Made by a program: the position numbers and the translations under genes. A stretch of DNA of 64,000 nt, from positions 1 to 64,000 of the forward strand of contig JBKCNM010000007.1 in the NCBI GenBank assembly GCA_046297395.1, read 5' to 3'. The DNA comes from JBEICQ01 sp046297395. GTDB taxonomy: Bacteria; Bacteroidota; Bacteroidia; UBA4408. Below, piece after piece: positions 42,271-49,985 of the stretch (position 1 is its first letter; the number at the start of each line of letters is the position of its first letter). The notes beneath the pieces are model-generated. The model saw only the letters and a program-made list of their open reading frames with translations. It searched no databases and was not told where the DNA came from.

Positions 42271-43499
42271 AAAAGAATGATTACATAAAAAGTATCTCTT
42301 TGCTTGCAGGGGGTTCTGCTTTTGCCCAACTCATTCCCTTGCTTTTCTCTTTTCTTTTGGCAAGACAGTATAGTACAGCGGATATTGCGCTCTTCGGAAC
42401 ATTTATGGCAATAGCCTCACCCTTGTCTGTAATCTTTTGTTTGCGATTCGAGTATGCCTTGGTTATTCCGGAGAATGAAGAGGAGGCAAGTGCACTTTTC
42501 AGGGCCGGTGTATTATCGGGTCTTTTGTTTTCAGCCTTATCAGTTATCGCTCTTTTCGTTTCTCTCTTGTTTTCTTTGGGAACAGATTCCATCGTTATAT
42601 GCACGGGCTTGGTCATTTACTGTATCACAGGCGCCTTGTCGCAAAGTGCTTTGTTTTGGTATCAGCGAAATAAGCAGTTTAAAAAAATTACATGGTTGCG
42701 TATTGCACAGGTATCAGTGGTTGCAATCATCAGTGCCTGTCTGGGATTTTTAGCCATGCCATACGGACTGGTCTTTGGTTATTTATCCGGATCCTTGATT
42801 GTATATATCCTATTGATTCTTTCATCAGATTTGCCTCATGTTAACTATTTAAAAAGGCCATCGGGAACGGTGCTTTATAAATACCGTGAGTTTCCTTTGT
42901 TTAATCTTTTGCCTGCACTTTTAAATGCCCTCACGGTGTCTGTTCCCATTTTTGTTGTGAACTTGAAATTTAGCCCTACAGACGCCGGGAACTTTGTTTT
43001 GGCAAGACAGATTCTGCTGGCATTCTCGGGAACAGGAGCAGTGGTACTTTCTCAATGGTACTTTCAGAGAAGTGCTGAGATTGCCAAATATAACAGCGCA
43101 CAACTTCCTGAGTTTTTCAGGGTGTTTTTCACTGGCTTTTTCCCTTCTCTTGTTTTGTTGTTTGTGCTTTTCTTTTTTGGGAAAGACTTGTTTGGTTTTT
43201 TATATGGCAGTCAATGGTATCAGGCAGGAGAATTATCATGGATATTGGCGGTTTCCGTGGTATGCCATGTGTCTGTATATCCTCTGATGAATGCATTGGG
43301 TGTTATTGGCAAGATTAAATACACTTCCTTATGGCAGCTTGTTTATTTTCTGCTAACTGCTTGCCTTTGTGTGCTTCCTGCCATGAAAACGAGCGAGTTT
43401 GTATGGATTATAGCCGGTATTGATTCGATATGCTATGTACTGCTTCTGGTGCTTGTGTACCGACTTCTCAGAGTAAATGACATGCGCCTGAGCAGATAA
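42267..43499 (+). CDS. Wzx-like oligosaccharide flippase
   Basis: The 410-residue polytopic protein has about 12 hydrophobic segments and the N-terminal pattern of the polysaccharide-transport/MATE-like family (LLAGGSAFAQLIPLLFSFLL, then IALFGTFMAIASPLSVI). By family role it flips undecaprenyl-linked glycan units to the periplasmic side. It begins with a TTG that overlaps the preceding stop; no better start exists close by. No Wzy polymerase or chain-length regulator is visible in the window. Confidence 0.85.
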   Translation: MKKNDYIKSISLLAGGSAFAQLIPLLFSFLLARQYSTADIALFGTFMAIASPLSVIFCLRFEYALVIPENEEEASALFRAGVLSGLLFSALSVIALFVSLLFSLGTDSIVICTGLVIYCITGALSQSALFWYQRNKQFKKITWLRIAQVSVVAIISACLGFLAMPYGLVFGYLSGSLIVYILLILSSDLPHVNYLKRPSGTVLYKYREFPLFNLLPALLNALTVSVPIFVVNLKFSPTDAGNFVLARQILLAFSGTGAVVLSQWYFQRSAEIAKYNSAQLPEFFRVFFTGFFPSLVLLFVLFFFGKDLFGFLYGSQWYQAGELSWILAVSVVCHVSVYPLMNALGVIGKIKYTSLWQLVYFLLTACLCVLPAMKTSEFVWIIAGIDSICYVLLLVLVYRLLRVNDMRLSR

Positions 43500-43535
43500 G
43501 CTGCCTTTTTCCTGTTCAAATACTACATCTTTCAT

Positions 43536-43566
43536 TTTGTGGGTGTTTGGTTTGCCATTATATTTG
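43536..43566 (+). promoter_or_regulatory. Promoter of the GT2 gene
   Basis: TTTG (43536-43539) and TATATTTG (43559-43566) are spaced by 19 bases, a full consensus match. The ATG at 43584 follows after 17 bases, which supports that start over an upstream ATG at 43539 that falls inside the promoter. Confidence 0.75.
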
Positions 43567-43583
43567 TCCAAAAGCCTGCATCT

Positions 43584-44681
43584 ATGCTTCACCAAAAAAC
43601 GATTGCTGTGGTTGTTCCCTGTTACAACGAGGAAACCCAGATTGGGATGGTTATTGAATCCATGCCGGCCTTCGTCGACAGAATAGTCATTGTAAATGAT
43701 TGTTCCAAGGACGCAACTGCCTCAGTCGTTATGGATTATATTCTTAAGGATGGCAAATCTGAGATAGTAATAAAGCCTTTTCAAAAAGAACCTCTGCCAA
43801 ACCGCTACAACGAGGCAGAGATCATCATGTACCAGCATGAAAAAGAAGAAATAAATCTTTACACGCCTTCAAAGGTTGAGAACAGCGATCCCGATCATCA
43901 AAGGATCATTCTGATTAATAATTTGAAGAATGGAGGCGTTGGAGCCGGCATCGCACGAGGGTACAAATGGTGTGTTGATCACGATATTGATGTAACTGCC
44001 GTAATGGCGGGCGACGGACAGATGGATCCATCGGAACTCTTGTCTATCGTGGAACCGGTAATAACAGAAGGCATTGACTATGTGAAAGGCAACCGATTGC
44101 GGCATCCTGCAAGTTGGCATGTGATTCCCCGAATTCGCTTTTTCGGAAATTCAATTTTGTCAATTCTCACAAAAATCGCTTCCGGCTACTGGAGGGTTTC
44201 TGATACACAAACGGGTTACACAGCCATTTCATTATCGGCTCTTCAAAAAATCAAAATACACGACATTTATAAAAGTTACGGCATGCCCAATGACTTGCTG
44301 GTTAAACTGAACATTGCAAATGCCACCTTAAAGGAAGTAACCATCAAACCTGTGTATCGTGTGGGAGAACAAAGTAAAATGAAAATTGGGAGGGTCATCA
44401 GGAGGGTATCATGGCTACTGTTAAAACTTTTTTTCAGCCGTCTTTGGAACAAATATCTCCTCCGGGATTTTCATCCCCTATTCATCCTTTATCATCTCGG
44501 TTTTATTTTGGGTGTCATGGCCATACCCTACACATTTAAAATAATGGGGCTTGTATTTGCGGGCAAAGATGTAGGGTTCCAACCTTTATTGGCATTCATC
44601 TTTCTATTTACAGGAAGTCTCCAATCACTGCTTTTTGCCATGTGGATGGATATGCAAGATAACGATAGACTCTACAAATAA
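43584..44681 (+). CDS. Glycosyltransferase family 2
   Basis: The 365-residue GT-A enzyme has the N-terminal nucleotide-sugar fold AVVVPCYNEETQIGMVIESM, the acidic motif IVIVNDCSKDA, and AVMAGDGQMDPSEL with the metal-binding aspartates. Two membrane helices lie near the C-terminus (PLFILYHLGFILGVMAIPY and LLAFIFLFTGSLQSLLFAMW). Compared with dolichyl-phosphate-mannose-synthase-like relatives it has an insertion of about 60 residues (KPFQKEPLPNRYNEAEIIMY onward) between the VND motif and NGGVGAGIARGYKW. The product is probably a polyprenyl-phosphate-linked or cell-surface sugar. It has its own promoter, ending the polysaccharide stretch. Confidence 0.9.
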   Translation: MLHQKTIAVVVPCYNEETQIGMVIESMPAFVDRIVIVNDCSKDATASVVMDYILKDGKSEIVIKPFQKEPLPNRYNEAEIIMYQHEKEEINLYTPSKVENSDPDHQRIILINNLKNGGVGAGIARGYKWCVDHDIDVTAVMAGDGQMDPSELLSIVEPVITEGIDYVKGNRLRHPASWHVIPRIRFFGNSILSILTKIASGYWRVSDTQTGYTAISLSALQKIKIHDIYKSYGMPNDLLVKLNIANATLKEVTIKPVYRVGEQSKMKIGRVIRRVSWLLLKLFFSRLWNKYLLRDFHPLFILYHLGFILGVMAIPYTFKIMGLVFAGKDVGFQPLLAFIFLFTGSLQSLLFAMWMDMQDNDRLYK

Positions 44682-44689
44682 ACGCCCCC

Positions 44690-46639
44690 ATGAATCTCCG
44701 CACCCAATCGTTTGTTATGACCGGAATACAAAAGGTTCCTGCAGATAACAAGTGGTTTTTCAAGAGCACGGGTAGGATTTTTGTTTTGTGGGTGTACCTT
44801 TTTTCTATTTGCTTGTTTCAGCCTTTTGCAAAAGCTTCAGGCATGCGTTATTTTCTGGACTTTAACAAGGCATCAAAACACAATATCACAGTAAAAGTGT
44901 CCTTGCCCTTACTTGATAAAAATGGGGAAACATTGGTTTTTCCGGCCACCATTCCGGGCACCTATTCAACAATTGATTATGGCAGATTTATTGATGCTTT
45001 CACTGCCAATGATGCATCCGGACGAAAAGTAGAATGCAAAAAAACCGGTACAAACACTTTTTTTATCCCCGGAAATACAGCTTCTGTTTCTTACAGGGTA
45101 AAAGATACATTTCACAAAAAAGTTAGAAAAAATAAAGTCTTTGAACCTGCCGGAACGAACATCCAAAGTGGCAGGAATTTACTCATCAACGCAGGTGGTT
45201 TTTTCTGTTATCGCAGAGGGCATGAAGCTGATTCTACAGAAGTGAATCTGATGTATCCCGATTCCATGGTTCCCACCACGGCCATGCAGGGAAAAATTGA
45301 AAAAGGGAAGGCCATTTTTCATGCCGGAAGTTACCATCAGTTAGTGGATCAACCAATCATGATTTCAGTTCCCGATACGAGTTCATTTTATGTTTCAAAC
45401 TGTCGCGTGCAGGTGGCCGTTTTTAATGACAGCAAAAGTGTACTTAGTGAGCAAATCAGAAAAGAATTGATGGCTTCAATGAAAGCGATATCCAGATTTT
45501 TTAATGATACGCTTCCTGTAAACAGCTATGCATTTATTTTTTACCTGTGCGATTATACAGTTCTTGGTGATGCAGTTTCAGGAAAGAAGCCCGGTTTCTT
45601 TAAAACACTTCGTGCAGCCTCCTCAATCCTGAAAAAGAATTTTGGGGCACTCGAACATGGCAATTCTTCAGTGTACTACCTGCCGGATTTGGGCGGGAAT
45701 GCAGTTGTAGAATCGGTGAAAGATGTGGCCATACACGAGTTTATGCACATCATTACGCCCCTCAATCTGCATTCAGAACAGGTTGGTAATTTTAATTTTG
45801 AGCATCCGGAAATGAGCCGTCATCTATGGCTCTATGAGGGAATTACCGAATACTTCGCCGGGTTAATACAGGTGAAGTACGGACTGATTAGCAGAGATTG
45901 TTATTTCAACAATCTGCTTAGAGCAAAATTTTTTGATGCGCAAAAATTTCCTTTAAACAAGATGACTTTTGCTGAAATGAGTATGAATGTGCTGAAGAGT
46001 CCTTACAAAGATTATTACAGCAGTGTATATACAAGGGGAGCATTAATTGGCGCGTTATTGGATATCGAAATTATCAGACTCACCGACGGAAAAAAAAATC
46101 TTTCCTCAGTAGTCAAGAACCTTTATGTAAAATATGGTACGCAAAAATCGTTTGATGAAAAAACTTTTTTTGACGAATTCACTGATTTTTCTCACCCTCA
46201 GATTGCTGAGTTTTTCAGAAAGTATGTATACGGAAATGAAGATCTGCCCTATGAAGAGGTCTTTAAGAGTGCAGGAATCAATTATAAGCATACAATCTTT
46301 GACGGATTGCCTGTTAATCCTTTAACAGAGGTAAATTTTTACCGCCAACTCACCGGTGAACTTCGCAAAGTAAAAAAGGTAAAAAAGCATTCTACATTGC
46401 CCTTCATGCCGGGTGATTTAATTAATATAACTGAAGTGAGTGCTACTTTTGGACGCACAGATTCAGCCTTTATGCCAGAAGGAACAACTGACTCTATTCC
46501 GGTCAACAGGCTGGGTCAAAAAATATATGTACCCATTCCTATCAGATATGTAAAGAAAAAGATGGATCATCTTTTCTTTCTCCACCCAAATGCGAGTTTG
46601 TCTCAGGTTGCAGTGCGCAGACGCTGGCTGGAACCTTAA
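44690..46639 (+). CDS. M61-family peptidase
   Basis: The 649-residue exported metallopeptidase has the zinc motif VAIHEFMHIITPLN (HExxH at 349-353) and the third ligand in LWLYEGITEYFAG (Glu383), as in glycyl aminopeptidases of family M61. A long beta-rich N-terminal domain precedes the catalytic part (~50-260). A PDZ domain, common in the family, is not evident at the C-terminus. A hydrophobic segment at ~30-48 (IFVLWVYLFSICLFQPF) serves as signal sequence; with the first ATG the leading part is long, and the ATG at 44717 is an alternative. It is 8 bases after the GT2 gene and may share its transcript. Confidence 0.87.
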   Translation: MNLRTQSFVMTGIQKVPADNKWFFKSTGRIFVLWVYLFSICLFQPFAKASGMRYFLDFNKASKHNITVKVSLPLLDKNGETLVFPATIPGTYSTIDYGRFIDAFTANDASGRKVECKKTGTNTFFIPGNTASVSYRVKDTFHKKVRKNKVFEPAGTNIQSGRNLLINAGGFFCYRRGHEADSTEVNLMYPDSMVPTTAMQGKIEKGKAIFHAGSYHQLVDQPIMISVPDTSSFYVSNCRVQVAVFNDSKSVLSEQIRKELMASMKAISRFFNDTLPVNSYAFIFYLCDYTVLGDAVSGKKPGFFKTLRAASSILKKNFGALEHGNSSVYYLPDLGGNAVVESVKDVAIHEFMHIITPLNLHSEQVGNFNFEHPEMSRHLWLYEGITEYFAGLIQVKYGLISRDCYFNNLLRAKFFDAQKFPLNKMTFAEMSMNVLKSPYKDYYSSVYTRGALIGALLDIEIIRLTDGKKNLSSVVKNLYVKYGTQKSFDEKTFFDEFTDFSHPQIAEFFRKYVYGNEDLPYEEVFKSAGINYKHTIFDGLPVNPLTEVNFYRQLTGELRKVKKVKKHSTLPFMPGDLINITEVSATFGRTDSAFMPEGTTDSIPVNRLGQKIYVPIPIRYVKKKMDHLFFLHPNASLSQVAVRRRWLEP

Positions 46640-46650
46640 AGGATATCACA

Positions 46651-48072
46651 TTATTTTGCTGAACTGAATGCGCGGAGAAAATCATGCATGAGCATCACTC
46701 CGTAACCCGTGCCTCCCTTTTTCCGGTAATTCCAATCGGCATCCAAAAAAGAAGGTCCTGCAATGTCTAAATGAATCCATGGGTAGTCCACAAACCGTTC
46801 AAGAAATTTTCCGGCGGTAATGGCACCTGCGTATGGGCCTCCGAGATTTTTTATCTCGGCTATATCTGATTTGATTAATTCTGCGTAATCATCCCAGAAG
46901 GGGAATTGCGCAATTCTGTCTCCCGATGATTCACCACATTTCAACAAGTGATTCATCTGAGAATGTGCAGAGTTGTTGCACATGCCAACCGCTCCATATT
47001 TTCCGATGGCAGCAGCAGCAGCGCCGGTAAGTGTGGCAAAATCGATGACAAGCTGAGGCTTGTATCTGGCTGCATAAATCAGGGCATCCGCAAGAATTAA
47101 TCTGCCTTCGGCATCAGTATTTTGTACCTCAGCGGTAACCCCGTTGCTGTAGCGAATGATGCTTCCGGCAACATAGGCAGAGGAGTTGATGAAATTATCC
47201 GTAGAGGGAACCAGCCCAATCAGGTGAATAGGCCACTTTTGTGAAGACGCAAGGGCAAGGGTGCTGCCCACAGCAGCTGCTCCTGCCATGTCGCATTTCA
47301 TGTTTTCCATCCCTGAGCCAACTTTGATGTTGTATCCTCCCGTATCATAAACAACCCCTTTGCCGACTAGCACAACAGGTTTCATTTTTTTTGCCGAAGG
47401 ATGGCAATATTGCATGACAGAAAATGTAGGGGCATATTTACTTCCTCTGTTTACCGCCAGCAATCCTGCCATTTTAAGTGCTTCTATTCGCGCTTTGTTG
47501 AATACTTCAACTTTGAAGCCATGCTTTTTTCCTAGCTGTTCAAAAACCTTTCCGAGCGCTACTGAATGCAATTCGTCAGGAGGTTCGTTAACCAGATCAC
47601 GACAGATAAAAACCGAATTTATTTTTGAACCAAGTGTATTTTTTTCCGACTGAGAAAAATCAGTTCCTGAAAAAGAAATAAGGGCTTGTTTGTTTTCAGC
47701 GGAGCCTTCCTTCTTGTATTTGACAAATTTATATGAAGACAGATGAATGCCTTCAGTCAAGGCCATGCCTGACTCTTTTTTAATGCCATGAAGATGCAAT
47801 GTTGCTTCATGCGAGTGAAAGGATTGCATCCATGACCAAACGCGGCTTCCCATGCGACGGCATGATTCGGTGTCCTGGTCTTTGATTAAAATATAGAGGC
47901 GATGCTCAGGATATAGAGAAATTGAAACAAAGTTGTTCTCTTTTTTAATCTCAGAGTGAAAATACGCCAATGCATCTTTCTCGATTGAGGGGACATGTTT
48001 CTGATCACACAGGTGAACATGAAGCACAGATAAATTTTTGTTTATGTTTTTTTGTTTGGAGTTTTTTTTCAT
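46651..48072 (-). CDS. M17 leucyl aminopeptidase
   Basis: The 473-residue cytoplasmic exopeptidase removes N-terminal amino acids using two metal ions. The C-terminal catalytic domain shows VGKGVVYDTGGYNIK (the metal/lysine region; the usual phenylalanine/serine is replaced by Tyr-Asp), MKCDMAGAAAVGSTLAL and the family signature NTDAEGRLILADAL. IDFATLTGAAAAAIGKYG follows. The N-terminal ~170 residues are a divergent macro-like domain. The start is the ATG at 48072. It is convergent with the M61 peptidase and divergent from mqnC. Confidence 0.92.
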   Translation of the reverse strand: MKKNSKQKNINKNLSVLHVHLCDQKHVPSIEKDALAYFHSEIKKENNFVSISLYPEHRLYILIKDQDTESCRRMGSRVWSWMQSFHSHEATLHLHGIKKESGMALTEGIHLSSYKFVKYKKEGSAENKQALISFSGTDFSQSEKNTLGSKINSVFICRDLVNEPPDELHSVALGKVFEQLGKKHGFKVEVFNKARIEALKMAGLLAVNRGSKYAPTFSVMQYCHPSAKKMKPVVLVGKGVVYDTGGYNIKVGSGMENMKCDMAGAAAVGSTLALASSQKWPIHLIGLVPSTDNFINSSAYVAGSIIRYSNGVTAEVQNTDAEGRLILADALIYAARYKPQLVIDFATLTGAAAAAIGKYGAVGMCNNSAHSQMNHLLKCGESSGDRIAQFPFWDDYAELIKSDIAEIKNLGGPYAGAITAGKFLERFVDYPWIHLDIAGPSFLDADWNYRKKGGTGYGVMLMHDFLRAFSSAK

Positions 48073-48157
48073 TGGTGAGGAGTCAATAAGGATTGTCAGT
48101 TTCGGTTATAACTGAACAATAGGAGATCGGGTTTGTTGTAGGGAGCGTGAATATAAA

Positions 48158-48165
48158 TAACTTTG
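48158..48165 (+). promoter_or_regulatory. -7 promoter box of mqnC
   Basis: TAACTTTG matches TAnnTTTG and ends 7 bases before the ATG at 48173. GTTG at 48135-48138, 19 bases upstream, is a plausible -33 element. Confidence 0.6.
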
Positions 48166-48172
48166 TTTCTTC

Positions 48173-49312
48173 ATGTCAAAAGATTCGATGAAAATACAAT
48201 CCCTGCTGACTAAATCACTCAACGGAGAATTCCTCAGTGCAGAGGAAGGTGTTTATCTCTTTAAACATTCCCCTTTGGCAGCTTTGGCGCATACAGCCCA
48301 CACCCTGCGCCTCCAAAAAGCCAATCCCGAGCAGGTTACCTGGATCATAGACCGCAACCTCAATACCACCAATGTTTGTATTGCCAATTGTAAGTTCTGC
48401 AATTTCTACCGCATTCCAGGTCATGCAGAAGCCTATATAACCGATATCAACACCTACCGAAAAAAAATTGATGAGACAATCCGATATGGTGGTGAGCAGC
48501 TCCTACTGCAAGGAGGACATCATCCTGATCTTGGACTTTCTTTTTACACCAACATTTTCAGGGAAATCAAAAAAAATTATCCAAACATCAAGCTACATGC
48601 ACTTGGACCTCCGGAAATTGCACACATCGCCAAACTTGAAAAAACCACCCATACCGAAGTGCTCAAAGCACTTATTGAAGCGGGAATGGATTCGCTACCC
48701 GGTGCAGGTGCCGAAATTTTAAATGACCGTGTACGCCGTCTTATTTCCAAAGGAAAATGTGGAGGAGGAGAGTGGCTCGATGTAATGCGTGCCGCACACA
48801 AACTCAATCTCACCACTTCTGCAACGATGATGTTCGGTCATATCGAAACCATTGAAGAACGATTCGAGCACCTAACACTCATCAGGCAGGTACAAAGCGA
48901 AAAGCCCGAGGGTGCAAAAGGCTTTATTGCCTTTATTCCCTGGCCCTTTCAGGATGATGGAACCTTGCTCAGAAGACACAAAGGGATACGCAACAGGGTG
49001 AGTGGAGACGAATACATTCGCATGATTGCCATGAGCCGCATCATGTTGCCCAACATCAATAATATACAAGCCTCATGGCTTACAGTAGGCAAGGAAATAG
49101 CTCAGGTCTGCCTGCATTCCGGTGCCAATGATTTTGGCAGCATCATGATTGAAGAGAATGTGGTTTCTGCCGCGGGTGCTCCTCATCGCTTCACTTACAA
49201 AACCATTCAGGAAGCCATTAAACAGGCAGGTTTTATTCCCGTACTACGAAATCAGCAATATGAACCCCGGCCATTGCCGGAACATATCGAAGAGCAGGTA
49301 ATCGATTATTGA
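48173..49312 (+). CDS. mqnC: Cyclic dehypoxanthinyl futalosine synthase
   Basis: MqnC is a radical-SAM enzyme that cyclises dehypoxanthinyl futalosine in the futalosine route to menaquinone. The 4Fe-4S/SAM motif is TNVCIANCKFCNFYR (Cys 69, 73, 76). LLLQGGHHPDLGLSFY and KLHALGPPEIAHI identify MqnC rather than MqnE, and DSLPGAGAEILNDRVR is common to both. The 379 residues are normal. The ATG at 48173 is 7 bases after the promoter box; an in-frame ATG at 48188 is an alternative. No other mqn genes are nearby. Menaquinone would be the electron acceptor for the respiratory chain that includes NuoEF. Confidence 0.93.
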   Translation: MSKDSMKIQSLLTKSLNGEFLSAEEGVYLFKHSPLAALAHTAHTLRLQKANPEQVTWIIDRNLNTTNVCIANCKFCNFYRIPGHAEAYITDINTYRKKIDETIRYGGEQLLLQGGHHPDLGLSFYTNIFREIKKNYPNIKLHALGPPEIAHIAKLEKTTHTEVLKALIEAGMDSLPGAGAEILNDRVRRLISKGKCGGGEWLDVMRAAHKLNLTTSATMMFGHIETIEERFEHLTLIRQVQSEKPEGAKGFIAFIPWPFQDDGTLLRRHKGIRNRVSGDEYIRMIAMSRIMLPNINNIQASWLTVGKEIAQVCLHSGANDFGSIMIEENVVSAAGAPHRFTYKTIQEAIKQAGFIPVLRNQQYEPRPLPEHIEEQVIDY

Positions 49313-49339
49313 CTTTTGGGTTTGCTTTTCATAGATTTG
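49308..49339 (+). promoter_or_regulatory. Promoter of the 49356 secreted-protein gene
   Basis: ATTG (49308-49311) and TAGATTTG (49332-49339) are spaced by 20 bases, and the ATG follows after 16 bases. The -33 box overlaps the end of mqnC. Confidence 0.5.
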
Positions 49340-49355
49340 TCAACTCAAGCCAACC

Positions 49356-49985
49356 ATGAGAGCAAGTCTTTTTTCCGCAGGACTGTTTCTCGGAATTTTT
49401 TATTCCCTGAATTCCAATGCCCAGTTTTACATCACAGGCATGCAACAATTGCCTTCGGTGTATCCCCAGCCGGTAAGCGTACTCGTAGATTTGGCATTTC
49501 CTTCCTCAGGCTGTCCGCATAATGCCCTTACCCTTAGCATCAACGGAAACACCATTTCTGCCAATGCCACGCATTGTCTTGGGTTTCTCACCACTATTTG
49601 CTACACAACCGACACCTTTACTTTTTCTCTTCCTTCACCCGGGCAATACCTCTTTCAGTTCAATCTCTCCATGGGTTCAGGTTCGGTTCCCTGTTCACCC
49701 GGTTTCTTTCCTCCCCAAACTGATACATTGACGATTCAATACGGCCAGCCCAGCAGTGTTTTTAATCATGATGGAGATGGAATTAAAATCCTTCAAAATC
49801 GTTTTTCGTTCTCTCCCGAGTGGGATGGCACCATCCTTGAATTTTTCAATCTGCAAGGCAAGCTGATTTTTCAAACCCGGGTTACCGATGAATTTACGAT
49901 TCCTTCAGAAATGCCGGGAGGCTTATATCTGCTGAGGATGCAGAACAATCAAAAAATGTTTCGAGGCAAATATTTGATTCCATGA
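49356..49985 (+). CDS. Small secreted protein with T9SS-like C-terminus
   Basis: The 209-residue protein has a signal peptide (cleavage near SNAQF, ~23), a beta-rich middle with five cysteines in the mature part, and a C-terminal segment like a T9SS sorting domain. That segment runs from IKILQNRFSFSPEWDGTILE to PGGLYLLRMQNNQKMFRGK. The domain lacks the usual PNP motif, so the T9SS call is moderate. No enzymatic motif is seen. It overlaps the next, very large T9SS-type gene by 4 bases, and the two are probably made and exported together. Confidence 0.75.
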   Translation: MRASLFSAGLFLGIFYSLNSNAQFYITGMQQLPSVYPQPVSVLVDLAFPSSGCPHNALTLSINGNTISANATHCLGFLTTICYTTDTFTFSLPSPGQYLFQFNLSMGSGSVPCSPGFFPPQTDTLTIQYGQPSSVFNHDGDGIKILQNRFSFSPEWDGTILEFFNLQGKLIFQTRVTDEFTIPSEMPGGLYLLRMQNNQKMFRGKYLIP

